In this document: piece after piece, positions 1 through 11,517 of the stretch
Position numbering within the stretch: the first letter of the stretch is position 1
Layout of the letters: each line of letters begins with the position of its first letter
Origin: Latrodectus hesperus
Lineage: Eukaryota; Arthropoda; Arachnida; Araneae; Theridiidae
DNA: 64,000 nt
Assembly (NCBI GenBank): GCA_037975125.1
Contig: CM075850.1
Span: 131,157,800-131,221,799 of the forward strand
Direction of reading: 5' to 3'
Made by a program: the position numbers and the translations under genes
The notes under the pieces: generated by a model
Databases searched by the model: none
What the model was told of the DNA's origin: nothing
What the model saw: only the letters and a program-made list of their open reading frames with translations

Positions 1-29
<29 letters not shown>
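1..29. repeat. (TA)n microsatellite at window edge
   Basis: The window opens inside an uninterrupted TA dinucleotide run, so the full tract length is unknown. Confidence 0.95.
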
Positions 30-32
<3 letters not shown>

Positions 33-90
33 TTTTATAGAAAGAATTTTTTAATTTGAAAACTTATTTCCTGAGAAGAAATTATGAGAT

Positions 91-170
91 AAATGTTATG
101 TGTAAAAAGGCTTAAATACATTGTACATTGTGATATGTACAATGTTTAAGCCATTTTACTCATAACATTT
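91..170. repeat. 80-nt imperfect hairpin / small foldback
   Basis: Positions 91-128 and 135-170 are near-complementary arms of about 36-38 nt around a 6-nt loop. There are only a few mismatches and a 2-nt bulge. The innermost part is the perfect pair ACATTGTACAT / ATGTACAATGT. It could be a tiny foldback MITE or a pre-miRNA-like hairpin. No transposase or coding sequence is associated with it. Confidence 0.7.
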
Positions 171-715
171 TTTGAATCATTACACCTATTAATTTGAAAT
201 ATAAAACTTTGTATTCAATGTTATGAATTTTTTCTATTTTAAAATCCAGTCTTTTATATTATTGATTTTAAATTTATCTAAATCTGCAGGATAATTCAAA
301 ATGAACACAACAATTACAAATGACTATTACTATTGAAAAAGAATTTATTGATAACATTAATACATAATGTAGACGATAAATATACTACAAAATTTTATAT
401 ACATACATCATTGGTGTTCTATGTATGCTTTCCTTGATTGCATGGAGAACATCCAGGCAGTAACCCATTTCATGCCATAAATTCTGAAGCATATCTACAG
501 TCACTTACACAAGTACATTACATGGTAGGTTCTTTGATTATTAACCATATGGGAAGCACATGCACCCTGTCTTAACATAGTTCCATAGATAAAATCACAG
601 ATTCTGTGATTTTATTTCTGGGTCAAGTCCAAAGATCTCAATGACTAAGAGCAAAAGACATAGTTTTATCGATTTAATATATAGGAAGATGTTAGCTTAA
701 AAATGTGCTTTACAC

Positions 716-1339
716 CAGTGTTTCTCAACCGCCGGTCCGCGGACCGGTATCGGTCCGCGAAATATCCAGCTTCTATAGGCCGACCACCGATACAGTACCT
801 ACATTACAATAATAATAGTTAACTAGTTTAAAAAATAATGTAATCTTTGATGAAAAATACAACAAACTGGCAACTATGTACCTAAACGCGTTTCATAAAT
901 TGCCATACCACCAGCGTTGCCAGTCTATTATAATAATAATAGATCTATTATTATTCAGCAGTCCTTTTACGTTGTTACGTTACTCACCAAATCTGTTACT
1001 ATTTTGAGTTTTTATGAAATTTACAAAATTACCCTTTCGACTCATTGTTGTTTTGGCTAATATATTAATTAAAAAAAATAAATATATTATTCACCTTGGA
1101 ATTTTCTTGGAGTTTTAATTAAGTTTTGGTGTTTTTATTCTCGATGCAATATTATATAAGTAAGTTGAATATACAAATGTAAATTATAACAAACAAAATG
1201 CTTTAAAAATTATGTATGTCTTCGTGATTTATCCTTGTGAAAAATTGTGCATTGGGTCAAATTATTAATATTACCGGTCCGCGCAAACGTGCTGAAATAT
1301 TTTACCGGTCCTTGGAGTAAATTCAGTTGAGAAACACTG
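716..1339. mobile_element. Non-autonomous hAT-type MITE with 8-bp TSD
   Basis: A 624-bp element with short terminal inverted repeats. It starts CAGTGTTTCTCAAC and ends with the complement GTTGAGAAACACTG. It is flanked on both sides by the identical octamer CTTTACAC (708-715 and 1340-1347). An 8-bp duplication with CAG...CTG ends is the hallmark of hAT insertion. GC-rich CCGGTCCGCG subterminal motifs occur near both ends (about 731-760 and 1274-1284). No open reading frame of useful length lies inside, so movement would have needed a transposase supplied in trans. Confidence 0.88.
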
Positions 1340-1728
1340 CTTTACACCCTGTGACTTTTATTACTTTGTTGTGTGAAAGACAAAGTATATATGCTACCCA
1401 AAGCCAAGCAAGTGAAGAACTCTCAGAATATGTATTTGTAATTCACTTGCACCAATGACTGCTGACATTATTTAGAATGTATGGTGTGAAATAAACTAGC
1501 ACCTATATGTTGTCTATATGACCAAGGAAAGTTGCATGGAACATGTATGACATATGCATACAAAACATTCTGTGTTAGTTTTGTTGGTAAATTTTTTCAT
1601 TAAATAGTTATAGCTATTTGTAGTCGCTATATTAATTTTAAATTACCCTGTATATTAAAAATTCTTTCCCTGTATGTTTCTTTTTAAATATTTATGATGG
1701 TTTTCTTACCTAACCTGCTTTTTTGCAG
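1340..1728. other. AT-rich spacer / presumed intron end
   Basis: After the MITE target duplication I see no coding signal until a pyrimidine-rich stretch and TTTTTTGCAG at 1719-1728. That stretch looks like a plus-strand splice acceptor for the exon that follows. Confidence 0.4.
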
Positions 1729-1812
1729 ATATCTACTTATAAGACCATATTAGCTAGTGCTAATACTGACGATTCTGTAACTGTGTGGCTACCTAAAGAA
1801 GAGATCTCATGA
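1729..1812 (+). CDS. Probable terminal coding exon of an unrecognised gene
   Basis: A strong 3' splice site (pyrimidine tract then TTTTTTGCAG, ending at 1728) is followed by 27 open codons and TGA at 1810-1812. In phase 0 the peptide reads ISTYKTILASANTDDSVTVW and then a short tail LPKEEIS. Its composition (Trp, Asp, Glu, Pro, Thr) is unlike the low-complexity Ile/Tyr/Phe/Lys output of the surrounding AT-rich DNA. I do not recognise the protein. Upstream exons would be off the left edge, or too short to see before the MITE. AT-rich 3' UTR-like sequence with several AATAAA motifs (for example near 2663, 2697, 2905 and 3025) follows. A chance open stretch after a chance AG cannot be excluded. 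Confidence 0.45.
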   Translation: MSTYKTILASANTDDSVTVWLPKEEIS

Positions 1813-4800
1813 ATATTTTGTAACATTTTTAAGTTAATGAAACCTTATTTGAACTACTGATAAGATTCCTATGTTTTATCATTGTTATAAAAAAATACAT
1901 GTGTGGTAGAACAAAATAGACCTGTTACAAAGTAAAATTATGGTAAATTTTGTAAAAATATATTGTTAATTCTTTTATATGTTTAATTTCTTTTAACTTA
2001 AGGTATAAAGTTCTGAAAGGAATGTATGTTTTAGAAGCTATGTTACCATTTAACTAACATTCCATGCATTCAATACTGTTGCTCTTAAAAGCAAATGACC
2101 AGAAATTTTAAAGGAATTTTAGTTGGTTTTGTTAATGCATAAGTTGCTATTTGAAATATCTAATTAACCCCCACTATTTGATATACATTTGTATATTTTC
2201 TGTCTGTTTGATTTTACTTATTAGTTAAATTTCTTTTTTGTTTTGTAGAAAGTTGCTATATATTTTGAATACTGTGATATTCTATGTATTCTTTTATTTC
2301 TTAAAAAAGGCAATTGTTTTTGTTAATGCTTCGAAAAGTATTTTTATAACATGTTAAACTCATTTATTATGCTTCCTGTTGCATTTTTAGTGCATTTTAA
2401 GTGTTACTTTTTAACACATTCTTCGACGTGTATTGTTTACCATTTATGTTTTTATAATAATTCATTTCAAAAACGCTAAGAAAACTGAATCCTAAAAGTT
2501 ATTTTGTTTAACTAAAAGCTATCCTTTTTTCTTCTTTTAGAAATTTGTCAAGATTTATTTTTTTTGTACGTTTCTGAAAACAAGGTCAATAAATTAGAAG
2601 ATTAGAATGAGATAGTTAAAAAATATTCATATATTTCTGTTATTTTCCTTGCTTAAACTAGATGTTTAAATAAAAGTATGGTTTTTATGAAATAATATTT
2701 AATAAAATAAACTAATTAGTGTTTCATAACAAAATATATATTTAGTAATACTAATTATATTTGAAATGTTTATAAAGAGTTATATTTAGCTTTAAGGGTA
2801 ATTTATTTGACTGCGCATTGTTTGATGGAATATAATTTAGGTTTAAAATATAGATTACTTGTGTATAGTTAAGTATTTATTTAATCATTTTTAACTTATT
2901 AAATAAAATTTTTGTAATGTATTTTTTTCTGTCTAAGTCATGTTAATATTTTATGTTTGACTAATGTTTGTAACGAAATCTTGACAATTTATAATTTCAC
3001 AAAATTATTTTGATATGCATGTGAAATAAAGGGATTTTTTATAACACACTTTATTTCCTTTATTACAACCTGCGAAATTTCGATTTCAAGTTAAAAATAC
3101 TTTGTTATAAATAATTGTATATTAATATGTATGGTATTTTTCATATTTTTTATTTAAATATTGTACATAATTAGCTTTGTATTTGTTAGAAATGCCATCA
3201 TAGTACATGACGTACAGGAAATAAATCTAAAGAAACAATAAAATAGGAAGATACAAAGAATCCAAAAAATATAATTTTCTAAATCTTTATTAAAAACATT
3301 TTTAGACTTTTGCATTATCTTGATTTTTATACTTTATCCTGAATTTTGATATTTTTGACTATTCAGTTATGTAATCTCTTTTTTTAAAATCAAAACTTTA
3401 TTAGTAGGCATAATTTATGAAGATATGATATTAAATCCAACTGTGAAAGGAATTTCGATACTGTCATACAAAACATCTTACTTTATTGATATCCTTATTA
3501 ATCTTTTTCATGTAAAATGTATTTCCCAGTTGAGGTATAGTTATTTGAATGCAGTGAATAATTGACATGAAGTTTATTGACAAACTTCACCAAAACTTGC
3601 ACATTTTCCTATCTGAATTCATTTTCTATCTCAATGTAAATTTTTACATCTTCCAAATTTTTTTCCTATTAAAAAATAGCTATTTTTTTAAAAAAATATT
3701 CAAAATTAAAATTATTTTCACCATAAAAATATTTGTATCTTAAAACTCAAATATAATCAGATTAAATTCTAAAAAAGATTAAATTCTTAAATTTTATGCA
3801 AAAAGTATTTTATAATTATTTTATAAAATTTATAAATAAATATTCTTTTTTTATCATGCTATTATTTTACAGTATCACCCCCATTAGTTGATATACATAC
3901 CAATAAAGTTATAATAAAGCATATTAAAAAAGAGAGAGAGAAGAGAATTAAAATTTGGATCTGTAGAATTTTCTTCATGAAACTTTGATACAATAGAGTA
4001 ATGCTTGACGGGGTCATCATCCATATCCCCCTGTTGTCGCAGAGAGTAACATGACGATAATTAATAAATGTAACGAATAAAGCATTTCATTCACATGTTA
4101 TGTGAATTAATCAATGATTTTATTTTTAAAAATTTTTATGGCACTGTTTTAATGAGCAGAGCAAATTTCATAAAAACAGTCAAATTTCATGAAAATTCAA
4201 AAAATTCGATTTTACTTGCATTCTAATTCTGAATGATTATTACTTTATAAGAAATATGTCCTCTTTTATTTCATAAGAGTTTGCTATGAAAACAAATTTC
4301 TTAATCATCACCTATGACATTACATGCATACTTAAATATTGAAGTAGTATATTAAATATTAAAAAAAACATTAATATGTGAAAGAAATTTTTACTTTGTT
4401 TATGTTATTTAGTTATGTAAAATTTCATTTTTTATTTAACATGATCTCAAGAAGTTATTTCAATAACCCAGATTCGTAACCAACTGCGCATATATGTATA
4501 ATATTGATAGTTATTTAAAATGAAAAAAAAGACAGCAAACTTTTGAGATTTTTTTAAAATGTTATATTAACTTTGGTATAAAACTGACTATCTAAGATTC
4601 ATGGACAAATCGAGTTTGTCATATATTTATTGAATTTGTATATAAAAAAACATTCTTTTTGTTATTATAAAACATGAATTTTGTAAGTTGTATTTATTTT
4701 ATTGCACCAACTGAAAGCTATAGTTAATATTTTTATTTTAAGATTTCTTTTAGACTGTTAATATCTAAATTTACTTGTTTTATCTCTTCCCATATCATTG

Positions 4801-4902
4801 TGTAAATTAAAGTAGTATGAAATTTAGACTTTTAGTTATAACTAAATTATTAAAGCCCTAATTATAATAAGAGAATTAAATGCCATAGTATATGAATGAT
4901 AT
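1813..4902. other. AT-rich non-coding stretch (possible 3' UTR, then spacer)
   Basis: About 3.1 kb with no supported gene. The first part may be the 3' UTR of the exon ending at 1812. A short (GA)n run lies near 3932-3943. I see no recognisable repeat termini before the LTR at 4903. Confidence 0.5.
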
Positions 4903-5187
4903 TGTGGTGAAATACTTCTGGTCAGAAGTTGGCAGCAGCAGCTAGAAAAACTTTCTACCTAAACATTGGCAACACCAATCTTCTCCGAACAATATAGCAT
5001 GGTGAGCAACAGGGCAGATTCTCGTTTTCCCCGACGATGTGAACGAACTACTTTTAGAAATCGTTTCTCTCTGAGATTTTGTGTATTTACAACGTTTTTA
5101 GAATATTTTTAATTAGAAATAAAATTTAGTTAACCCCAATATATGGTGTGCGTTGCCATTAATAAAAACTAATTAATCCTCACCCCA
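4903..5187 (+). repeat. 5' LTR of the Gypsy-type element
   Basis: It starts TGTGGTGAAA and ends about CACCCCA. It matches 13909-14189 over its full length, including the shared blocks GTGAGCAACAGGGCAGATTC and GAAATCGTTTCTCTCTGAG. An AATAAA poly(A)-type signal sits near 5119. Confidence 0.92.
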
Positions 5188-5536
5188 TATCTGGTGACCA
5201 CTACGTGAACATGCCTATTCCTCAAGCCTTACTTGGATTTGGAAGTAACTCCAGCGCCATGAGATCTCATGAGTAATGTCAGTGCTGATTGGTAATCATT
5301 CATAACTTCTAGGATGCAGTAGGATCTTTCTATAATTTTAGATCGTAACGTTATGTGCTCTTTGGTTGTTCACTGAGGTCAGTTTCTTGGAAAAAGTGTG
5401 TATGTATTTTAACGCAAAGTTTTTTTAGTTAAATTATTATTAGTACATATTTTTCCACCATGAGCTACATTCCGTTAACTAATTCACAATTTTATCAATC
5501 CTTTCGCATCGTGCTGTGTTTTTTTATTTGATTTAA
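5188..5536 (+). other. Retrotransposon primer-binding site and 5' leader
   Basis: TGGTGACCACTACGTG begins at 5192, a few bases after the LTR end, where a tRNA primer-binding site is expected. The rest is untranslated leader up to the TAA target at 5534-5536, where the nested DNA transposon begins. The leader resumes at 10505. Confidence 0.6.
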
Positions 5537-6304
5537 GGCAGGCCGCACACTGAGGCGACAGCAGACGAGCAGCACGAAATCACGCCGTTAAAACTGGTTC
5601 TCACTGTACTGCGCACGCACATTGGAGCAATATTTATCGCGAATGTGTCAGCGTCACTTAAGTGACAGATGTATACCATTTGCGACTTGCGCTATTTTTA
5701 TCGCTTGTCGCTTGCATGTGTATTTCTTTGTGTTTGATTTCATTTCTTCAAAAGTGAATTTCCATTGTTCACAAATGTGATAATATGCTGCATTTAACCA
5801 GTTTCATTAATTTTGTAAAAAAAATCTCCCGCATTCTATGTTTTTAGCGAAGATTATTCTAATAATAATAATAATAAAAACCCTTTAATGGAAATATCTA
5901 ATGAAAGGAAATTTTCCGGCTATTTTTATTATAATTTTTAATGATTTGTGTGTGTAGTTTACTCATATGTAAATTTAAAATATGTAATTTAAAAATTTTA
6001 CGAAATTTAGATAAAATTAATAAATTTCCCGTGCAAAACAATTTTAATCGACAAGTATTTGAAGTTGAAATATATCATCTTATGAAGTAAATTTTATATA
6101 AGTTTTTCTAAATTTCTTTTTTAAACGCATAGATGTTTCTGAACTATTAGTTTCTAAATTTTAAACAATTATATAATTAAAATAATCTTATTAAAAAACT
6201 AGTTTAAATACTATAGTACAATTAAGAACCTCTATCCTTATGAGTTGTTATGGACTTTAGTATCCCCATGTCTTCTTGTACATTATTATAACAGACCTGC
6301 CAAC

Positions 6305-6382
6305 TTTTACGCATTGTGCGTAAATTTTACGCAAAATCGTTAGGTTTTACGCATTTACTGATAGCATGAATTATTTTACGCA
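6305..6382 (+). promoter_or_regulatory. Subterminal TTTTACGCA repeats of the hAT-like element
   Basis: TTTTACGCA occurs at 6305-6313, 6325-6333, 6345-6353 and 6374-6382, and an inverted TGCGTAAA lies at 6317-6324. The first three are spaced exactly 20 bp apart. Short repeated motifs just inside the ends are where hAT transposases bind in characterised elements. Binding here is inferred. No matching cluster is evident at the right end. Confidence 0.65.
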
Positions 6383-7458
6383 TTTTGGTTCTTCTGGGCA
6401 AAGTTAAAAAGGAAAAAAATTTATATCTTATAGCACATAATAGCGATCTTTTCTCGCTAGCTAGGATGAGAAACGGAAATTAGCACCTCATTCAACCCAT
6501 CTGTGGGAAGAATGAACTGATTTCCCAGACTGGTCTCAGAGGCTCCGATCGGTCCAAAAGTGCACATGTCAAACCTATCGGGGTGGGGGGAGAGGAAGGT
6601 TCCAGCTTTAAAAACTGTAGAGCGCCATTCTTTTTCACTACGGTGATTGGTGGACTGCTGCAGATGGGCGGAGGACCAAAAACAGTACTAAAAAATGCCT
6701 CCCAAAACTAAATAAATAAATATAAAAAAAGACGAGTTTACACACATACACACAAAACAAAATTGGAACCAATGCTAAAAGTCAGGTAAGAATGAAAGTA
6801 CAAGGGGGAGAAACCCCTAACGGGAGGAGAAGGGATGAAAAAAAAAGAAACGACGTCTGTGATCGAGGATTGACTTTGGACTGCACTGATTTCTCCATCG
6901 AGTAGACGCTTGTGATTCATGGATCCTGGAACAACATTACACTAAAATGGTAATAAAATTAAGGAAAACCTTAGCATTCACTCCTTATTAGGAAAAGGAA
7001 AAAAATAAAATAGGATAAAACAAAAACATATTTACCTTTCTACTTTACTTTGATTTATTACCTTTTCCCCTTATATTCAAGAAACAGAGAAATTAAATTT
7101 CTCTTTACTTTCATTCTTTCATTATCTTTGATAAAAAATATAATTGGATGTATAAAAATACATATATATATGTTCATATATATATTTATATATATACGTA
7201 TTTTACTCAATGTACTCAAAATAACTTAATTTGTTATTTATTTATTTATTTTTTCATATTTATATAAAAAGGAGCAATAAACTCAATGCACCAAAAGGTT
7301 ATTCCACTTAAATTCATAAAATTTCAGACTGGAGATAGGAGTTTTACTCCAGGTGCTCCGTAAAACAGAAAAGGGTTCCTGGTTCCTGAGGCTCTCTTGG
7401 GTGAAAACTAACATTTGGTCTGTTTTGTGACTGGAGTGGCTGTCGATAATTTGTGAAA

Positions 7459-9490
7459 ATGGCTGTTAGTAAACCTAATAAATCTTATTTTCAGTCTTCT
7501 AAAAATAGCTATAGTGTGGAATTTCCATGCATTCAAGCATCATCTAAAGGAGTTAAGTTTGCTCACTGCGTAGTTTGCAACTGTGATTTTAATGTATCTC
7601 ACGGCGGTCGTTTTGATATTTCTCGTCATGTCAAAGGCCCAAAACATGTACAGGAAGCAAAAAGTACAGCAAGCACTTCAAGAATGGATGCTTATTTTAA
7701 AATGATACTCAAGAAGTCACTCGGTCTGAATTATATTTCACTTCATTCTTGATTGAGCACAACATACCACTCAGCTTTTCTGATCATGCTGGTCCCCTTT
7801 TCAGGAAAATGTTTCCTAAAAGTGAAACTGCAAAGCGTTATGGATGTGCTCGAACCAAAACTTCTGTCATTATAAAGGAATTAACATCGGACAAAAAGGA
7901 AAACGTCTTTAAACTCCTACAGAATTCATCATTTTCTGCTGCATGTGATGGCAGTAATGATAGCGATTCTAAATTATATCCAATTGTAAACTTTTTCAAT
8001 CCCATTCGTAAATCTATTCATAGCTGCTTATTGTCACTTCCAAGTTTATCAGGGGTTGTATCAGAAGAAAATATAAGCACTTTAATTTTAAACGAATTTG
8101 AGCGATTAAATATCCCTTTTAAGCATTGCATAGCCTTTGGTGCTGATAATGCAAGGGAAGTAAAAAGGTGTGATAACCTATTTAAGAATAAAGCAAGAAA
8201 ATTTGATATTTATTGGTTGCTCTTGTCACTGAAATCATAATTGACATTTATTATTATTTAAATTGGAGCTCGAAAAAAAAGAAAGCCTGAAAAATTTCAA
8301 GAATTGTGTGACACAGATACTCAAAAAATTCTTAAACATGTTTGCACACGTTGGCTTTCATTACAAAAAAGTCTTCAAAGACTTATAGATCAATGGGATC
8401 CTCTTTTAAAATATTTTCGTGATATTGTTAAAGTGGGAAAATGTACTTATTCTGAAAATCTGGCATCTTTCAGCATACCAAGATTAGCAGCAAAGAATTC
8501 TGAAGTGGATATACGATGCTTTAAACCAAGTTTAAAACAAAAAAGATGCGAAATGGAGTCAGAGAATAGTACAAAGAAATCTTTTGGTAAAGATAATAAA
8601 TTGAAATCTCAAAAGGTGTCTAGAGAAGAGAAACTTTTCTTTTCTCATCATCTTCTGTAAATAAGGCTTATAGTCTGTTTTTGTTTTACACTGTAAAGAT
8701 ATTTGAAAAGTATAATATTTTATTACAGTCCAGTCATCCATAAATTCATAAACTTAACGATATTATTTATAGCGTGTTCAAAGAACTATTAACTAAGTTT
8801 GTTAAGCCATCCATGATTCGAAATGAACCTTTGTTTGAAGTGGATTATCATTCTTTTGACAATCAAAAAGAATTTTGTGATTTAATCATTGGAAATAGTA
8901 CATCTGATGTTGTGGCAATATTATCTGATTAAAAAAAAATTCTGATGTTCGGAAGTATTTTGCAACTTTTTGTAATTATATTTTAAACAAATTTCCAATG
9001 AAACGAGATCTTTTGCATCATTTGCAGTTGCCAGATGTGGATAAACTAGATGAGGCCAAATTTTCAAATGTAAGGTTCAAAAGTTTCCATTTTTGCTGCC
9101 AGTTAATGATGGTGAATCTGAGGATGTGGCTATGGATGAGCTAGAAAATCAGTTTTCTTCATTGCAAACTAAAGACTTATCTCAGTTGAAAAATGAAAAT
9201 GAAAAGATTGATTCTCTGTAGTTTCAAATTGGTGAAATTGAGAGTGTAGATAAAAGTGACAAATATGATAGAATATCTTAATTCATCTTATCTTTATTAG
9301 TGATACCCCATAGCAATGCAGAGTGTGAAAGAATTTTTAATTTAGTGGAAAAGAATTGAAATGAATTTAGAAACTCACTATCGCGTTTAATAATTTAGAA
9401 AATTTGCTTATTGTGAAATCTTTATGTGATGGATTTTGTTATGACCAAGAGTTCAGTAAGAATTTGTTATATATATATAAAAAAGGCTAA
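7459..9490 (+). pseudogene. hAT-family transposase, broken
   Basis: The reading starts at ATG 7459 and passes through several frames with stops near 7750, 8238, 8658, 8930 and 9220. The first block carries a BED-like zinc finger (HCVVCNCDF, then DISRHVKGPKHV). The next contains the RNase H-like core start CDGSNDSDSKLYPIVNFF, where the Asp in DGSND fits the first catalytic acid. The third, with CTRWLSLQKSLQRL, matches the middle of ZBED/SCAND3-like hAT proteins. The end, near 9316-9354, has NAECERIFNLVEKN, the hAT C-terminal dimerisation motif. A last open stretch runs to TAA at 9488-9490. The order of blocks is intact but frameshifts prevent a full protein. It lies inside the hAT-like termini, which supports its being that element's own transposase. 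Confidence 0.85.
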
Positions 9491-10667
9491 AAAAACCTCT
9501 GTTACATCATTGAGTTCTTCCAGCATGTAAAATATTAAGAAAATTTTGTATGGAGTTTTTTAGATCTTTAACCCATAATTTTTATTTTGTTAATTGATGA
9601 TGTGTTTATAATTATTAACTTTAATTGATTTAAAAGCGATTGTGTGTAGCAGAATTATGTCCAGATAACTTATTTTTGTGAATAAATGATTGAAATAAAT
9701 ATTTCAACGGAGAGCAATTTAGTGTCATTATGAAATGCAAAGTATTTCCTTGTAAGTATTATTTTAACATTCAGAAAGCACAAAAAATTGTAGTGTATTA
9801 TGAAAGCATTCTGGAATCTATAGCTTTTGATTATTAAATCTTTAGATGAATTAAATTCTTAGCATCTGCATTTTCATTAGTTAATAATTTACTTTTAATT
9901 AACATAAAATTAATAGTCAAGTAAAATCTTAGTTAATTAAATTACGAAAATATATATCTAAAATGTAATTTTGAAAAAAAGATAGAAAAAAGAAAAGTTT
10001 TACTGAAATACTTTTTCGAAAGTTGGCAGGTATGTTATAATATTGTTCATACTAATTTTTAACTAACATAAAAAATTATAAGATTTACTATTTGTATTTC
10101 TGAGTTATTTTACATTAAAATGCATTTAGAATAATTTTTTTAATTATTTCCATTGACATATATTATTCATAATTACTTTTAGTTTTGAACTTATTCATAT
10201 TGAACTGATTTATTATAATGAATAAATATGTATTAATTTATAGATGTAACATATCAACAAAAAGTAACTAAAATATATTTAAAAAATTCTAATATATTTA
10301 AAATAACTTAAAAAATATTTCTAATGTCATTTTTTAGTCCATGAATTGAAGAAACATTAAAATAACACCTATTGTGAACTGAGCAGAAATATCAGAAAGT
10401 TACCAAGTTAAGAGAAATTTTTTGCTCCTTTAAAAACGTATTATTCTTTAGTTAGTATTTAATATTAATGATTTTTAGTTTTAGTTAGTGTGCGGCCTGC
10501 CTAAGGTATTGCATTATATGAACATTCATTGCTTCTTTTATATTTTATAACTAATATTTTTGTGTTTATTGTATTTTTCATTTACATATCTTGATATTCG
10601 AAACTATACGCACTTCCCTATTATTGATTTGTATACAGTGTAATTGTTTTTCTGCTAAATTTTGATC

Positions 10668-11517
10668 ATGCCTTTATCTGATGATTTTTCCGTTATTCAA
10701 AATCCTCCCTCCGAAGACACACTTTTGCAGGTTGCACATGTTTCGGTAAAAATACCACCTTTCCTGGAAAACTAACCCTTCACTGTGGTTTATTAGGTTG
10801 GAGTCGCAGTTTTTCCTGACGAATATTACGTCCGATCTAACAAATTTCAATCATGTTGTCTCCTGCTTAGATCCCGATATACTAAATTCGGTACACGACA
10901 TCTTAGAGGGACCACCTACTACCGAGAAATACGATGCCTTAAAAAAACGTCTAATTTCTGTTCATTCCGAAAGTGAAACATCTAGAATTCTAACCTTATT
11001 GCAGGGAGTAGAACTCGGTGACCAAAGACCCTCCCAATTACTAAATCGCATGCATTCATTTGCTGGGGATACCGTGGGTGAAGCACTTTTACGCTCGTTA
11101 TGGCCCACGAGGCTGCCATATAACACGCAGACTATTTTATCCGCTTTCAGCGAGGATGATTTGAATAAAATAGCCGCAGTTGCTGACAAAATAAGCGATC
11201 TAGCTATTCTTTCGTATATAAATTCTATCACCCCTAACTCTCATGATGCTGTCACGGCTCTCTTGGAACTCCAAGTAGCGCAGTTAACTCAACGGGTTAG
11301 CAAATTAAGCACCACCCTGGAACGCAGTTCCCGTAGCCCTAGGCATAATTTCCGCCGATCATCTCAACGCAGCAGATCTCGCGATAGTTCCCGATCTCGC
11401 ACTAACCCCAGTCACTACAAGGAACGTACGAATGAACTTTGTTTTTACCATGTCAATTTCGGTGATCAAGCGCGAAAGTGCCAAGCTCCATGTTCTTTTC
11501 GTCAGTCGGGAAACTAA
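10668..11517 (+). pseudogene. gag of the Gypsy-type element
   Basis: A first piece opens at ATG 10668. A +1-type frameshift near 10760-10800 leads into the long open frame that ends with TAA at 11515. The protein is a retroelement capsid polyprotein. It has a helical capsid region with a conserved Gln-rich segment (LLQGVELGDQRPSQLLNRM), then an Arg/Ser-rich basic linker. A C-terminal zinc-knuckle-like motif follows (LCFYHVNFGDQARKCQAPC, spacing Cx2Hx9Cx3C), the form seen in arthropod Ty3/Gypsy gags. It overlaps the start of the pol frame at about 11478. Apart from the early frameshift this is the best preserved part of the element. Confidence 0.85.

Larger units (their letters stand above)
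6292..10034 (+). mobile_element. hAT-like DNA transposon with degenerate transposase
   Basis: The left end CAGACCTGCCAACTTT (6292-6307) and the right end, complement CATACCTGCCAACTTT (10019-10034), are terminal inverted repeats with one mismatch in 16. TTATAA flanks both sides (6286-6291 and 10035-10040). Only six flanking bases match, rather than the usual eight for hAT. The left subterminal region repeats TTTTACGCA. The interior encodes a broken BED-finger/hAT transposase on the plus strand. The element lies wholly inside the Harbinger-type element, so it is the youngest of the three nested layers. Confidence 0.85.
5537..10501. mobile_element. PIF/Harbinger-type DNA transposon (non-autonomous), split by a hAT-like element
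   Basis: It has perfect 15-bp terminal inverted repeats: GGCAGGCCGCACACT at 5537-5551 and its exact complement at 10487-10501. They are flanked by a direct TAA at 5534-5536 and 10502-10504. A 3-bp TWA duplication and GG-C-rich ends are typical of PIF/Harbinger. Without the nested insert (6292-10034) the element is only about 1.2 kb. I see no Harbinger transposase or MYB-like protein in either part, so it was probably non-autonomous. The left portion is notably richer in GC (CAGCAGACGAGCAGCACG near 5561) than its surroundings. Confidence 0.85.

Noticed and set aside
6738..6920. 60-codon minus-strand ORF within the hAT-like element
   Set aside because: It has no motif, lies opposite the element's coding direction and looks like chance.
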